Origin: Candidatus Nanopelagicales bacterium
GTDB taxonomy: Bacteria; Actinomycetota; Actinomycetes; S36-B12
Length of the DNA: 64,000 bases
Direction: 5' to 3'
Assembly (NCBI GenBank): GCA_018402075.1
Contig: JAGYJP010000001.1
Coordinates: 310,001 to 374,000, forward strand
Notes under the pieces: model-generated
Databases searched by the model: none
The model's input: only the letters and a program-made list of their open reading frames with translations
Told to the model about the DNA's origin: nothing
Made by a program: the position numbers and the translations under genes
In this document: positions 1-10,163 of the stretch, piece by piece
Layout: each line of letters opens with the position of its first letter
Position numbering within the stretch: position 1 is the first letter of the stretch

Positions 1-287
1 ATTTCAATTGCTCGCTCAAGGCGATCACCCTTGATCAACGCTTGGGCAACTGTGACGTCAACACGCGGCGGGGAATCCTGAACCAATTCAAGGACATGAA
101 ACATGTCGTTTCCCATTACCTGACCTGTATATCGATTTCCTTGGCCATCGACAACGTCAATTGCTTCAAAAGCCTTGACTCGAGCGACTCGAACATGGTG
201 GGCGGTTGCCGGGTCCAAGGTGATTGTGGAACCAATAATTGCCCTGTGACATACGGCTGGTTGTACCAGAAAAGTTGGTTTACTCAC
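1..287 (-). CDS. rsmE: 16S rRNA m3U1498 methyltransferase RsmE, C-terminal part outside window
   Basis: Reading leftward from a GTG that overlaps the dnaJ stop as GTGA, the frame stays open to the window edge and gives about 95 residues beginning [11 protein letters not shown]. It contains the typical N-terminal PUA-like segment of RsmE, with the block [20 protein letters not shown] and the later [12 protein letters not shown], which opens the SPOUT methyltransferase domain. RsmE methylates U1498 of 16S rRNA in the 30S subunit. The dnaJ-rsmE pair with translational overlap is the usual actinobacterial arrangement, so the two are probably co-translated. The catalytic knot and SAM-binding region lie beyond position 1 and cannot be checked. 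Confidence 0.88.
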   Translation of the reverse strand, partial: MSKPTFLVQPAVCHRAIIGSTITLDPATAHHVRVARVKAFEAIDVVDGQGNRYTGQVMGNDMFHVLELVQDSPPRVDVTVAQALIKGDRLERAIE

Positions 288-1414
288 TTTGACGAAAAAG
301 CATCTTTGAGTCGGCTGAATAGTCCGGAGGAATCAGCACGGCTCACGACCTGATTTGGCTTCTCACTACGCATGTCCGCCAACTGCAGTAAAAGAGTTTC
401 CTGCTCAGGGCTCAACTTGCGCGGGGTTTCAACATTAACATGCACGTATAGATCACCCCGACTTCCACTGCGCAATCGTGTGGCGCCTTTCCCCTTCAGC
501 GTGATGACATGTCCTGACTGTGTTCCGGCGGCAATACCGACTTCTTCGGAACCATCGAGCGTGTCAATATTGATGGAACTGCCAAGCGCAGCCGAGGTCA
601 TGGGAATAGTGATTGCACAGTGGAGTTCATCGGCCCTGCGCTCGAAAATTTCATGGCCCTGGACAACAATCTCTACATAGAGATCGCCGGCTGGTCCGCC
701 ATTGAGTCCTGCTTCACCCTCACTTTGCAATTGAATTCGTGTGCCGTTGTCTACCCCTGCAGGGATGGCAATGCTGAGGGTGCGACGGTGGCGAACGCGG
801 CCTTGACCGGAACACTCCACGCAGGGGTGCGGAATTGTTGTGCCAATACCTTGGCAAGCTGGGCACGGTCGCGAAGTCATGACTTGCCCGAGGAATGATT
901 GCTGCACGGACTGAATCTCACCGCGGCCTTTACACATGGCGCATGAGGCCAATTCAGAACCTTCAGCAAGCCCTGATGCATTGCACTTTTCACAAGCGAT
1001 TGCCGTGTCAACGGTGATTTCCCTTGTTTCGCCGAAGACCGCCGACTTTAAGTCAATGGTGATGCTGATAAGGGCGTCCTGTCCCCGACGAGCACGCCCG
1101 CGCGGCCCACGTCGCTGTGAACGCCCACCGAAGAACGCATCCATGACATCGCCAAAATCAAAGCCCGCAGAGAATCCACCCCCACGATTACTCAGAGGAT
1201 CCCCACCCAAGTCATACATCTGGCGTTTTTCCGGATCACTTAAGACTTCATAAGCGGCCGTAACCATCTTGAATTTCTCTTGGTGCTCCAAATCAGGATT
1301 GACATCCGGGTGGAGTTCCCGAGCAAGTTTGCGGTACGCCTTCTTAATTTCCTCGGAACCTGCGTCTCGGCTCACACCTAATAGCGCGTAATAGTCTGTT
1401 GACACGTCTCTCAC
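284..1414 (-). CDS. dnaJ: Molecular chaperone DnaJ (DnaJ2 type)
   Basis: Cytosolic Hsp40 that delivers unfolded proteins to DnaK and stimulates its ATPase. The J domain is at residues 6-70 with HPD at 35-37, followed by a Gly/Phe-rich stretch (about 80-100). A zinc domain with four CxxCxGxG-type repeats starts at Cys144 ([32 protein letters not shown]), and the C-terminal substrate-binding domains follow. The length of 376 aa is normal for the family. It lies 5 bp behind hrcA and is probably in the same HrcA/CIRCE-controlled transcript. Actinobacteria usually have a second DnaJ near dnaK-grpE; this hrcA-linked copy corresponds to the one called dnaJ2 in mycobacteria. The first zinc repeat departs from the consensus (NASG rather than xGSG) but keeps both cysteines. 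Confidence 0.96.
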   Translation of the reverse strand: MRDVSTDYYALLGVSRDAGSEEIKKAYRKLARELHPDVNPDLEHQEKFKMVTAAYEVLSDPEKRQMYDLGGDPLSNRGGGFSAGFDFGDVMDAFFGGRSQRRGPRGRARRGQDALISITIDLKSAVFGETREITVDTAIACEKCNASGLAEGSELASCAMCKGRGEIQSVQQSFLGQVMTSRPCPACQGIGTTIPHPCVECSGQGRVRHRRTLSIAIPAGVDNGTRIQLQSEGEAGLNGGPAGDLYVEIVVQGHEIFERRADELHCAITIPMTSAALGSSINIDTLDGSEEVGIAAGTQSGHVITLKGKGATRLRSGSRGDLYVHVNVETPRKLSPEQETLLLQLADMRSEKPNQVVSRADSSGLFSRLKDAFSSK

Positions 1415-1419
1415 TCGTT

Positions 1420-2439
1420 CTAGTTCTCGGACAAAATTCTGCTGACATATTGGGCAACAGCTTGGACTGCACTCATGGTTCCTGGGTAGTCGATATGGGT
1501 GGGACCAACAACGCCAAGTGAGGCTACCGGGGAATTCTCACGGCCGTACTGTGAGGTCACAACAGATGTGGCATTAAGACCGACATACTCGTTTTCATGG
1601 CCAATGCGGACGGAAACCTGCTGATTGGGGCTGGTTTCACCCAGAAGTCGAAGCAGCACAACCTGTTCCTCCAAAGCTTCAAGAACCGGCTGAATACTCA
1701 TGGCGAAAACTTCGTTGTAATGGGCCAGATTAGATGTGCCACCCAAAACAATTCTTTCGTCAAGTTTCTCGGTGACTGTTTCCAGGATAGATGCGACAAC
1801 AGCCCGCACTAAAGGTTGGCTGGTGGGATCAAACCCCGCGTCAAGATCTTCGATTCGAGACGGGATGGACGAAAATGGTTGATCAGCGACAGCGGCAGAT
1901 AGCCGGGAGCGCAAATCGGTGAGCAGCTCTTCTTGTACAGGCACCGAACAATCCACAACCCGTTGCTCAACTCGGCCACTGTCGACAATCAAAATGATCA
2001 TGATTTTGTGGTCAGTGACCTTAATGAATTCAATGCGGCGCACATGACTACGAGAAAGTGACGGATACTGCACAACAGCCACCTGCTTGGTCAATTGCGC
2101 CAGAAGTCGAACTGTTCGGCTCATGACATCGTCAAGATCCGCGGCTTCGCCGAGGAACTGATCAATGCCTCGCCGCTCTGCAGTGCTAAGGGGCTTAACC
2201 TGCGACAGTTGATCCACAAATAATCGATAGCCGCGGTCAGTGGGTACTCGACCAGCGGATGTGTGCGGTGCCGTGATGTATCCCTCTTCTTCGAGGGCAG
2301 CCATGTCATTTCGGATGGTGGCGGGGGAAACGCCTAACTTGTGACGATCAACAAGGCCCTTTGACCCTACCGGTTCATGGGTGGCGACATAGTCCTGAAC
2401 AATTGCTTTGAGGACGGCCAAGCGACGTTCTTCCAGCAT
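1420..2439 (-). CDS. hrcA: Heat-inducible transcription repressor HrcA
   Basis: Repressor of class I heat-shock genes that binds CIRCE operators and whose activity depends on GroEL. The protein begins [20 protein letters not shown], the winged-helix DNA-binding domain, with [20 protein letters not shown] as the recognition region. A GAF-like dimerisation core follows. The frame is open for 50 further codons upstream, but that extension has no family similarity and would run through the CIRCE element. I therefore start at the ATG at 2439, giving 339 aa, the usual size. An operator lies 47 bp upstream, so HrcA very likely represses its own gene and the downstream dnaJ. Confidence 0.96.
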   Translation of the reverse strand: MLEERRLAVLKAIVQDYVATHEPVGSKGLVDRHKLGVSPATIRNDMAALEEEGYITAPHTSAGRVPTDRGYRLFVDQLSQVKPLSTAERRGIDQFLGEAADLDDVMSRTVRLLAQLTKQVAVVQYPSLSRSHVRRIEFIKVTDHKIMIILIVDSGRVEQRVVDCSVPVQEELLTDLRSRLSAAVADQPFSSIPSRIEDLDAGFDPTSQPLVRAVVASILETVTEKLDERIVLGGTSNLAHYNEVFAMSIQPVLEALEEQVVLLRLLGETSPNQQVSVRIGHENEYVGLNATSVVTSQYGRENSPVASLGVVGPTHIDYPGTMSAVQAVAQYVSRILSEN

Positions 2440-2485
2440 GGCACACCTCCAGCCAACTCGGTTCTGTGACGATATTGGTAAACGG

Positions 2486-2512
2486 TTAGCACTCACCGCA
2501 TCCGAGTGCCAA
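2486..2512 (-). promoter_or_regulatory. CIRCE operator upstream of hrcA
   Basis: The 27-bp inverted repeat reads TTAGCACTC, nine spacer bases, then GAGTGCCAA on the plus strand. The consensus CIRCE is TTAGCACTC-N9-GAGTGCTAA, so the left arm is perfect and the right arm has one substitution. It sits in the hemW-hrcA gap, 47 bp before the chosen hrcA start. The inference that HrcA autoregulates here follows from the known role of CIRCE. Confidence 0.93.
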
Positions 2513-2536
2513 GTGTACGCCCAATTTGGGGGTTCG

Positions 2537-3667
2537 TCAGCCGAGGAGTTCCCGGATCGCCCAATCAGCCACCAACCGACCTGCCTCACTGACCCGAACT
2601 ACTCCTTCGGCCAAAGCTTCTGGATCGAGCAGCCCCCGAGTCGCGAGGTCACCACACCTTTGCCTTTCCTCCCCAGAGAGTGAGTTGAGATCGAGTCCAG
2701 TGCGGGTGCGCAGGCCCAGCATCACCTTTTCCACATGCCGTTGATCACTCGTAAGGAGTTCCCTGCCCGATTCTGGGGAACCCTCCCGCAGTGCCAAGGC
2801 ATAGGTGGAGGGATGTTTGTGATTCCACCAACGAGTTCCAGAAATATGGCTATGTGCTCCCGGCCCGATTCCCCACCAATCTGAGCCATTCCAATATGCC
2901 TGATTGTGCAAACTCTGCCCCCCGGGACGAGCCCAATTGGAAATCTCATACCACTCCATCCCGGCCTCACGGAGAAGTTCATCAATAATTTCATACCGAT
3001 CGGCACAGATATCTTCATCGGGCGCCGGCAGCTCCCCCGAATTCACTTGGCGGGAGAGAGCTGTGCCATCTTCCACAATCAACGAATATGCCGAAATGTG
3101 ATCCACCCCAGATTCCACTGCGGCCGCAACACTCGCTCGAACATCGGCATCTGTTTCACCGGGAGTGCCATAAATCAGATCCATGTTCACGTGGTCAAAA
3201 CCAGCATTTCGCGCGAGGTGAGCGGCTCTTTCACTCGCACCGGGAGTGTGCGTTCGTTGCAAGACCTTCAAGACATTGGTGGAAGCACTCTGCATACCGA
3301 GTGAAATACGGTTGAAGCCTCCGGCCTTAAGTTCGGCAAACATTGTGCCATCCACGCCATCTGGATTGGCCTCAGTGGTGATCTCTACCTGCGGACTTAG
3401 TGAGAAGTTACTCCCGATGAATTCCAGAATGCTGTTCAAGGAATTCGAGCCAATGAGCGTGGGTGTACCACCACCAAAAAATATTGTTGAAACCGTTGGT
3501 TGATTGAGGGTGCGGGCTGCAAGAGCAACTTCCTTTTTCAGAACTTCGTGGAAGGTTTCTTGGTTAACTCCGCCGCTCAACTCCGAAGCGGTGTACGTGT
3601 TGAAGTCACAGTATCCGCATCTGCTCGCACAAAATGGAATGTGCACATAGAGGGAGATCGATGCCAC
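2537..3667 (-). CDS. hemW: Radical SAM heme chaperone HemW
   Basis: HemW, formerly annotated as oxygen-independent coproporphyrinogen oxidase-like, is a heme-binding radical SAM protein. It starts [20 protein letters not shown] with the 4Fe-4S cysteines at 13, 17 and 20 (CxxxCxxC) and continues CDFNTY, the HemW-type sequence after the cluster. The following [10 protein letters not shown] motif is typical of the SAM-binding region. At 376 aa it matches HemW rather than the longer HemN. It begins 2 bp after the lepA stop on the same strand, so the two are likely co-transcribed. The classic neighbours lepA and hrcA support the assignment. Confidence 0.94.
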   Translation of the reverse strand: MASISLYVHIPFCASRCGYCDFNTYTASELSGGVNQETFHEVLKKEVALAARTLNQPTVSTIFFGGGTPTLIGSNSLNSILEFIGSNFSLSPQVEITTEANPDGVDGTMFAELKAGGFNRISLGMQSASTNVLKVLQRTHTPGASERAAHLARNAGFDHVNMDLIYGTPGETDADVRASVAAAVESGVDHISAYSLIVEDGTALSRQVNSGELPAPDEDICADRYEIIDELLREAGMEWYEISNWARPGGQSLHNQAYWNGSDWWGIGPGAHSHISGTRWWNHKHPSTYALALREGSPESGRELLTSDQRHVEKVMLGLRTRTGLDLNSLSGEERQRCGDLATRGLLDPEALAEGVVRVSEAGRLVADWAIRELLG

Positions 3668-3669
3668 GG

Positions 3670-5517
3670 CTATTTCTTTGTAGGTGCATCCGAGGTTGAC
3701 AGGGCTGCAATGAAAGCTTCCTGTGGAACCTCCACGCGGCCAACCATTTTCATGCGCTTTTTGCCTTCTTTTTGCTTCTCCAACAATTTTCGCTTACGGG
3801 AGATATCACCACCGTAACATTTGGCGAGAACGTCTTTGCGCATTGCGCGTACAGTTTCACGTGTAATGATTCGGGAACCAATAGCAGCTTGAATGGGGAC
3901 TTCAAATTGCTGCCGAGGTATAAGCTCCTTGAGCTTTTGGGCCATGGACACGCCATAGGCATAAGCCTTATCTCGATGCACAACTGCGCTAAAAGCATCA
4001 ACCGGATCGCCGTGCAACAAAATATCAACCTTGACCAAATCAGCATCTTGCTCACCTGTGGGTTCATAATCCAAAGAGGCGTAGCCACGAGTTTTTGACT
4101 TGAGCTGATCGAAGAAGTCAAAAACGATTTCCGCCATGGGCAATGTGTATCTCAACTCGACGCGATCCTCGGAAAGATAATCCATACCTAAAAGTGTTCC
4201 TCGTCGCACCTGACAAAGCTCCATGATTGCTCCTACAAACTCAGACGGGAGGATCACTGTGGCCCGCACTGTAGGTTCAAAGATTTTCGCTAATTTGGTT
4301 TCAGGGAATTCGCTCGGATTTGTGACCGTGATCTCTTTGCCGGCGTCAGTGACAACCCGATAAATCACGTTTGGTGCCGTGGAAATGAGATCAAGATTAA
4401 ATTCGCGCTCAAGTCGTTCTCGCACAATTTCCAGATGCAAGAGTCCCAGAAAGCCGCAACGAAAACCAAACCCCAATGCCAGAGATGTTTCGGGTTCATA
4501 GGTCAGAGCAGCATCATTGAGTTTGAGTTTGTCGAGAGCATCGCGTAACTCTGGGTAGTCGGAGCCGTCGAGAGGGTAGAGACCCGAGAAGACCATGGGT
4601 TTTGGATCACGATAACCACCGAGGTTTTCCGTGGCGCCATGAACGGCGGTGGTCACCGTGTCACCGACGCGTGACTGACGCACATCTTTCACCCCGGTGA
4701 TCAGATATCCCACTTCTCCCACGCCTAGACCCTTGGTGGCCATGGGCTCGGGCGAAATCACACCTACCTCGAGGAGTTCATGGGTTGTTCCCAGGGACAT
4801 CATTTCGATTTTGTCTCGGGTGGCAATGCGACCGTCCACAACTCGCACATATGTGACAACGCCACGGTAGGTGTCGTATACAGAGTCAAAAATTAATGCA
4901 CGGGCTGGCGCAGACGGATCGCCCTTCGGCGCAGGAACTTTTTCCACCACTCGTTCCAATAACTCAATAACCCCCTGGCCGGTCTTAGCCGATACTCTCA
5001 AAATATCTGCAGGATCACAGCCAATAATGTGGGCCAGCTCTGCAGCATATTTCTCGGGTTGCGCTGCCGGAAGATCAATTTTGTTCAGTACCGGAATAAT
5101 TTCGAGGTCGTTCTCCATGGCCAAGTAGAGGTTGGCGAGAGTTTGAGCCTCGATACCCTGCGCAGCGTCTACCAGGAGGACCGCGCCTTCACATGCGGCC
5201 AGAGATCTGGAAACTTCATAGGTGAAGTCCACGTGCCCAGGAGTGTCAATCAAATTTAGGACATAGCTCTCACCAGTCACCGCGGTGTACGGGAGGCGGA
5301 CTGCCTGGGACTTGATGGTGATTCCCCGCTCACGCTCTATATCCATTCGGTCCAGATATTGGGCCCGCATGGAGCGATCGTCGACCAAACCGGTCTGCTG
5401 GAGCATGCGGTCGGCGAGGGTGGACTTACCGTGATCAATATGGGCAATAATGCAGAAATTACGCACAATCGCCGGATCGGTGGACCCGGGCTGCGGAATG
5501 GTCACGTACTTCCTCAC
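3670..5517 (-). CDS. lepA: Elongation factor 4 (LepA), ribosome back-translocase GTPase
   Basis: LepA/EF4 is a translational GTPase that acts on the ribosome. The G1 loop AHIDHGKST is at residues 25-33, with the switch II motif DTPGHVDF and the base-recognition NKIDLP further on. EF-G-like domains II, III and V and the LepA-specific basic C-terminal domain ([20 protein letters not shown]) are all present. The length of 615 aa is usual for actinobacteria. It is the first gene of the leftward unit lepA-hemW and diverges from rpsT across 168 bp, an arrangement also known from other actinobacteria. Confidence 0.98.
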   Translation of the reverse strand: MRKYVTIPQPGSTDPAIVRNFCIIAHIDHGKSTLADRMLQQTGLVDDRSMRAQYLDRMDIERERGITIKSQAVRLPYTAVTGESYVLNLIDTPGHVDFTYEVSRSLAACEGAVLLVDAAQGIEAQTLANLYLAMENDLEIIPVLNKIDLPAAQPEKYAAELAHIIGCDPADILRVSAKTGQGVIELLERVVEKVPAPKGDPSAPARALIFDSVYDTYRGVVTYVRVVDGRIATRDKIEMMSLGTTHELLEVGVISPEPMATKGLGVGEVGYLITGVKDVRQSRVGDTVTTAVHGATENLGGYRDPKPMVFSGLYPLDGSDYPELRDALDKLKLNDAALTYEPETSLALGFGFRCGFLGLLHLEIVRERLEREFNLDLISTAPNVIYRVVTDAGKEITVTNPSEFPETKLAKIFEPTVRATVILPSEFVGAIMELCQVRRGTLLGMDYLSEDRVELRYTLPMAEIVFDFFDQLKSKTRGYASLDYEPTGEQDADLVKVDILLHGDPVDAFSAVVHRDKAYAYGVSMAQKLKELIPRQQFEVPIQAAIGSRIITRETVRAMRKDVLAKCYGGDISRKRKLLEKQKEGKKRMKMVGRVEVPQEAFIAALSTSDAPTKK

Positions 5518-5685
5518 GATTTTGCATCAAGGTGGATCAGGCTAGATGAATACCCCCTGAGGGGGCACGCCCTAGCGTACGGGTACTCTTGGCAGGCTCG
5601 CAGAGCAACTACCTCCCAGCGGGATTTACAGCACAAAACCTGCGGTGGGTATCACGTCCCCGAGAACTGAGAGTTAAAAACTGTT

Positions 5686-5946
5686 ATGGCGAATATCAAG
5701 TCGCAAAAGAAGCGCATTCTCACCAACGAGAAGGCTCGCCTTCGCAATAAGTCCGTGAAATCTTCCCTCAAGTCTGCCGTGCGTAAGTTCCGTGAAGCCG
5801 CGGAGACGGGCGACAAAACAGCAGCGACGGACGCGGCCCGCGCCGCCAACCGCGAACTTGATATTGCAGTGCGCAAGGGCGTTATTCACAGCAACCAAGC
5901 GGCCAACCGCAAGTCAGCTATCTCGAAAAAGGCTGCATCGCTCTAA
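5686..5946 (+). CDS. rpsT: 30S ribosomal protein S20
   Basis: Small basic protein of 86 aa beginning [20 protein letters not shown], the hallmark S20 N-terminus. It is an all-helical protein that binds 16S rRNA in the body of the 30S subunit. It is a single-gene unit: lepA diverges from it and a strong hairpin lies directly downstream. The 168-bp leader contains a short GC hairpin at 5553-5565 (CCCCC-TGA-GGGGG) and, just before the start, a weak purine run (GAGAG) spaced about 11 bases from the ATG. An autogenous leader is possible but not shown by the sequence. Confidence 0.98.
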   Translation: MANIKSQKKRILTNEKARLRNKSVKSSLKSAVRKFREAAETGDKTAATDAARAANRELDIAVRKGVIHSNQAANRKSAISKKAASL

Positions 5947-5960
5947 ACACCGAATTTTTC

Positions 5961-5993
5961 TATAACCCGCGCTAACCACTAGCGCGGGTTATA
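5961..5993. terminator. Bidirectional hairpin terminator between rpsT and holA
   Basis: Perfect 13-bp inverted repeat, TATAACCCGCGCT at 5961-5973 and its complement at 5981-5993, around a 7-base loop. It is followed on the plus strand by AATTT and flanked on the other side by a T-rich run (TTTTTC). It lies between the convergent ends of rpsT and holA and overlaps the last bases of holA, so it can end both transcripts. Confidence 0.85.
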
Positions 5994-6958
5994 AATTTCT
6001 CGAGCTCAAAAAGTTTTTGCTCCGAATCCAGCGCACTCCCCACCGTCACTCCACCTTTCATGGCGGGATCGGCATCCGCGAGCGCCACAATCATGCCCGC
6101 TAATTTGCGCTGGTCACCACTCCAGCGCGACCACTGTTGACGCAAAGTTTTGACTTTCCATGACGGGACACCGGCATCGCGGGCTACATCATTGTCAGAG
6201 GAACCAGGTGCCGAGCCGCCCACGGCAATTAATGATCTGAGTCCACTGGTCAACGCGGTAACGATCGTGACACCCAATCGGCCGGGATCTGTCTCTAATG
6301 AACTTTGCCGCAGAAGGGTGAGTGCTTCGCGGGCCTTTCGATCCCACACCGTGTCGGAGATGGCAAAGCCACTAACGGGCGCAGTTCCCTCCACCTGCGC
6401 TCGAATGTGGGGTTCATCGATCGGGTCTTCCACGACATCGGTGCACAGCTGATCGATGGCGTTAACGAGTGCGGGTAAATCCTGTCCCAAAGATTCCATC
6501 AGGGCATTGAGCGCTGCTGGGGTCATCTTTCTTTTCCTGCGACTTACTTCCTTAATCAAGAAGTCGGTGGTGTCCCTGCCTCGACGCAATTCCTTGCACT
6601 CAACTTTTTCTCCACCCGCCGCGACCACAGCGTCGATTAATGGCTTGCGCTTCATGCCACCTGGGTGCGTAAGAAGCAGCCACACATTATCTGGCAATTC
6701 AGCAATCACGGACTTCAGTTGATCAACAGAGTCGTCATTGAGATCATCTATTCCCTCAATAATCACAAAGACATCTTCGCCAAACAATGTCGGCGCACAA
6801 GCTTGAATAATTTCGCTTCCGGCATTCTCGTCCGCAGCATTCACCACTACTCGAGTAATTCCTGGGGAGGTCGCATTGGCCGCACTAAATGCACCGCGAG
6901 TGGCGCGATCTGTCAGGACGGACTCTGCTCCGACACACACCGTCATTCTGCTGGCCAC
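5972..6958 (-). CDS. holA: DNA polymerase III subunit delta
   Basis: Delta subunit of the clamp loader, which opens the sliding clamp DnaN. The 328-aa protein shows the HolA pattern: an N-terminal Rossmann-like part with VFVIIEGIDDLNDDSVDQLK and WLLLTHPGGMKRKPLIDAV, a middle region ALMESLGQDLPALVNAIDQL, and a C-terminal collar domain with VPSWKVKTLRQQWSRWSGDQ. As expected for delta it lacks a Walker A motif. It lies just downstream of comEC, the standard actinobacterial order. The stop codon sits inside the rpsT/holA terminator hairpin. Confidence 0.93.
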   Translation of the reverse strand: MASRMTVCVGAESVLTDRATRGAFSAANATSPGITRVVVNAADENAGSEIIQACAPTLFGEDVFVIIEGIDDLNDDSVDQLKSVIAELPDNVWLLLTHPGGMKRKPLIDAVVAAGGEKVECKELRRGRDTTDFLIKEVSRRKRKMTPAALNALMESLGQDLPALVNAIDQLCTDVVEDPIDEPHIRAQVEGTAPVSGFAISDTVWDRKAREALTLLRQSSLETDPGRLGVTIVTALTSGLRSLIAVGGSAPGSSDNDVARDAGVPSWKVKTLRQQWSRWSGDQRKLAGMIVALADADPAMKGGVTVGSALDSEQKLFELEKFITRASG

Positions 6959-6982
6959 ACCCCATCATGGCATGTCCCTCGA

Positions 6983-9301
6983 TCAGTTTTCCGTACTGAC
7001 CCGCAGATCACCCTGGTGATCCACAAAGAGGGCAATGGCTCCTTGTTGATCGGTTCGAAATTGTTGGGCGCTCTCCCATTCATACAGCGACAATTGAGAA
7101 GGATGTCCGTAATCGTTGTCGTGACCCGCACTGAAAAGCGCGATTGTCCCTCCTGCCCAATCGGCAAATTCAGAATCCAGATTGGATGATCCGTGGTGCG
7201 GAACCTTGACAACATCTGCGTGTACTCGTGGGTGGGCGCGCATGATCGCCGCCTGGGCTTCGCGCTCAATATCACCAGTTAAGAGGATTCGGAGGCCATG
7301 GGTTTCAAGCAGGATAACGATACTGGCGTTATTCGGTACAGATCCGGCTTGAAGAATCCGATCTGGCCACAAAACTCTCAATCGACTCTCACCTAAATTC
7401 CACACCTGCCCCGCCTTCATCTGCTCAATAGAAAGAGACGATGGGATTACCGTGGCGGCATATTCATATTGATCCAATGGCTCTTGGTGTGGCGTGACAT
7501 ACAAAGACGCAACATTTCTCCCTTGGAACACCCCTGCTAGTCCACCCACATGATCACGATGAAAATGACTAATGATTACTGCATCTATTTTCTGTACGTC
7601 TAAGTGATCCAGACATTCATTGATCAATTCAGGTGTGGGGCCAACGTCAACAACGACAACTTTCTCCGACTCACTCTTGAGCACGATTGCGTCACCTTGC
7701 CCAACATCACACATCACCATGAACCAGTTCTCCGGTACCCATGAAACGGAGGAATTTAATCGAGTGGCGAGCAGCACAACACAAATAATCGGAGACAAGA
7801 GCAGCACTGGTCGGAAATTATTTCGGTTCAATTTTCGGACGGTGATGACAGAGATCAGGGTGGTGAGTAAAACTGCAACTACCTGCAGGCCCGTGAAGAT
7901 TGGCCACTGGGCAAAGTAGTTGGCAAGTGCCGCTATCCACGCGGCCGGCCAGGAACTTACCCATGCGATCGCGTGTCCCAGTGGTATCGATATCGGCGAA
8001 ATAACCGAGCTGAGTAGCCCACCGACGGTGATAAAGGGCACCATTGGCATTGCTAATACATTTGCTGGAACAGATCCAAGACTCAACGGCACGCCCATGG
8101 CGATTAAAACCGGGAGTGTCGCGATCTGTGCAGCGATTGTGAGCATCCCTGCAGCAATTACAATCGGTGGAAACCTTTGAAGCCCGCGAGTGTGTTGGGA
8201 CCAATCCAATAAATATGGGGTGAACATAATAATGCCCGCCGTGGCGCTGACAGACAGTGCAAAGCCCCAGGCAATAGCCAAACTGGGATCAAGCAAAATC
8301 AAAATGATGATAGCCATGGACAGAATTGATGGTCCTGCACGGCGACCGCCAACTAATAAGGCGAGAACAACAATTGCCCCCATGGTTGCGGCTCGCACCA
8401 CACTTGGTTCAGGCTGAACCAGCACAACATAAAAAGCCAATGCGAGTAGTGAAATAACTACCCTTCCCCTGAGTTGAATCCGAAGGGCTACACACAATCC
8501 GATTACGAGCGCAAGAACAATCGCAACGTTCCCTCCAGATACTGCTGTGAGATGCGCTAATCCGCTAGTGCGCATATTCGCTTCAAGTTCTGCAGGCAAA
8601 TCTGATTCATCGCCAATTGCCAAACCCGCCACCAGTGAACCCGCATCGGGATCAATCCCCACAAGTGACTCTCGCAATCCATTGCGCATTGAATTGGCCA
8701 ACCAATCCACCAGCCCCGGTGCGGCTGTAACGTGAATGATCTCAACACCATTTAGTGCGGCTGCGAAATTTCCATAGCGAAATGACTCCCCCAGAGTGCC
8801 TTCGATTATGACCGCAGTGCCTACCGCTGGAACATGAAGTGAAGGAGATACTTCTACCGAGATGGGCAACTCAATTGACACAGATGAAATGGTTGTCGAT
8901 GCAAGCGTGAATTGCTGAACCTTGGGAGTTTTCCACACCGCTTGTGCTGATGTGGCCTTGTCAACGGTCTCGGAGGTCACCACCCCGGTCACTACAACAC
9001 TTTGCTTTTCAGTGATCCATTCGGCCAAGGGTGAATCGGTATGGGCAGATACATTCAGACTGGCTGCAATGGCTCCGCCCGCAATTGCAACGACACCAAC
9101 TGCAACCGCAATGTGTACTGGGTAACAACGCCGTAGGTACGTGATCACAAGTCCCACAAGAACAACAATTAGCCCAACGACGAAAACGAATCCTGCCCGG
9201 TCATGTCGCTCGTAAACTCCAGCATTCACACCGGTGTAGAAGTAGGTGATTCCTGCACCACACCACACACCCAGTGCGGGAACGACAAGGCGCAGATCCA
9301 T
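6983..9301 (-). CDS. comEC: ComEC/Rec2 DNA-uptake channel with metallo-beta-lactamase domain
   Basis: Polytopic membrane protein (772 aa) predicted to carry single-stranded DNA across the cytoplasmic membrane during transformation. The N-terminus has membrane segments and an OB-like extracellular region. The competence domain follows, with GLAIGDESDLPAEL, HLTAVSGGNVAI and many hydrophobic helices (about 240-510). The C-terminal metallo-beta-lactamase domain has SHFHRDHVGG near residue 576 and VPHHGSSN further on, the metal-binding motifs. It lies between comEA and holA. Whether the organism is naturally competent cannot be told, because many actinobacteria keep comEA-comEC without shown transformation and no type IV pilus genes are in this window. 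Confidence 0.94.
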   Translation of the reverse strand: MDLRLVVPALGVWCGAGITYFYTGVNAGVYERHDRAGFVFVVGLIVVLVGLVITYLRRCYPVHIAVAVGVVAIAGGAIAASLNVSAHTDSPLAEWITEKQSVVVTGVVTSETVDKATSAQAVWKTPKVQQFTLASTTISSVSIELPISVEVSPSLHVPAVGTAVIIEGTLGESFRYGNFAAALNGVEIIHVTAAPGLVDWLANSMRNGLRESLVGIDPDAGSLVAGLAIGDESDLPAELEANMRTSGLAHLTAVSGGNVAIVLALVIGLCVALRIQLRGRVVISLLALAFYVVLVQPEPSVVRAATMGAIVVLALLVGGRRAGPSILSMAIIILILLDPSLAIAWGFALSVSATAGIIMFTPYLLDWSQHTRGLQRFPPIVIAAGMLTIAAQIATLPVLIAMGVPLSLGSVPANVLAMPMVPFITVGGLLSSVISPISIPLGHAIAWVSSWPAAWIAALANYFAQWPIFTGLQVVAVLLTTLISVITVRKLNRNNFRPVLLLSPIICVVLLATRLNSSVSWVPENWFMVMCDVGQGDAIVLKSESEKVVVVDVGPTPELINECLDHLDVQKIDAVIISHFHRDHVGGLAGVFQGRNVASLYVTPHQEPLDQYEYAATVIPSSLSIEQMKAGQVWNLGESRLRVLWPDRILQAGSVPNNASIVILLETHGLRILLTGDIEREAQAAIMRAHPRVHADVVKVPHHGSSNLDSEFADWAGGTIALFSAGHDNDYGHPSQLSLYEWESAQQFRTDQQGAIALFVDHQGDLRVSTEN

Positions 9302-9353
9302 GAGTCAGGTTCGTCGGGTCAGATTCGTAATATGCTGTATTTTCCAACTCACG

Positions 9354-10121
9354 CTAGAGGGTCGCCACAGCACGAATCTTTTCCAATACTGACTCGCCAA
9401 TTCCAGAAACATCTGCCAGTTGATCTACTGCGGTAAATGGGCCACGTGCTGTCCGATGATCCACGATTCGCCCTGCCAGTACTGGCCCGATACCGGGTAG
9501 TTCCTCCAATTGCCCCGCGGTTGCACTGTTGATATTGATACCCGATCGACCTGATGTTGCTTGTGCGCCGACGAGAATTTGTTCGCCATCGATTAATTCC
9601 CGAGCCAAATTTACCGAATCGGCGGCACTTTTCTTTGTTACCCCGCCTGCAGCCTCGACGGCATCTGCAATTCTGGAACCGACTGGGAGTTGATACAGGC
9701 CAGGTGATTTCACTGCGCCTGCGACATGCACGGTTACTCCCACGTCAATCGCATTAGCTTTCCCGCTTAGGCCTGCGTCCAATTCCATGCCGGTTGGTAG
9801 TTCCATGCCGGTTGGTAGTTCCAAGCCAGCAGCGTCCTGATTAATGGGAGACGATTCACCTGGTTGTGAGGTCCACCACTGAAAACTGAGGAAAATAATT
9901 ATTACGGCGACGATGGATCCCAGCGCTTTAAGAGAACGGGGAGTCCAAGCAATCTGCATGCTCGGTTTTAGAGAATGATCTTGATCAACAACTTTGCGTT
10001 GTCGCTGTGCAGGTGGCGGTGTTACTCGATCGACAGGCGGGGGCTGGATTTTCCATTGATCCATGGCAATGCGCAATCGATCCGAAGCTTTTGAACTCGT
10101 TGTCTTGGTAAATCCCAGCAT
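9354..10121 (-). CDS. comEA: ComEA-family membrane-anchored DNA-binding protein
   Basis: The 255-aa protein has a cytoplasmic N-tail, one membrane segment (about residues 65-82, SIVAVIIIFLSFQWW), a variable linker, a SLBB domain (VHVAGAVKSPGLYQLPVGSR) and a C-terminal helix-hairpin-helix domain (ININSATAGQLEELPGIGPV). This is the standard actinobacterial ComEA plan: it binds double-stranded DNA outside the membrane and hands it to ComEC. It is the gene immediately before comEC, separated by 52 bp. The linker holds a small in-frame tandem duplication (LPTGMELPTGME), described separately. Confidence 0.93.
   Translation of the reverse strand: MLGFTKTTSSKASDRLRIAMDQWKIQPPPVDRVTPPPAQRQRKVVDQDHSLKPSMQIAWTPRSLKALGSIVAVIIIFLSFQWWTSQPGESSPINQDAAGLELPTGMELPTGMELDAGLSGKANAIDVGVTVHVAGAVKSPGLYQLPVGSRIADAVEAAGGVTKKSAADSVNLARELIDGEQILVGAQATSGRSGININSATAGQLEELPGIGPVLAGRIVDHRTARGPFTAVDQLADVSGIGESVLEKIRAVATL
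9783..9818. repeat. Two tandem 18-bp repeats inside comEA
   Basis: The unit TTCCATGCCGGTTGGTAG occurs twice in direct succession and is followed by a partial third copy (TTCCAAGCC). On the minus strand it encodes six residues, so copy-number changes would lengthen or shorten the ComEA linker without a frameshift. Confidence 0.9.
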
Positions 10122-10163
10122 GTCCCGACGCTATGTGGCACGACAGACTTTTTCTAGACCTAA

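Noticed and set aside
5518..5685. Regulatory RNA in the rpsT leader
   Set aside because: Only a 5-bp GC hairpin is visible; this is too little to support a structured element.
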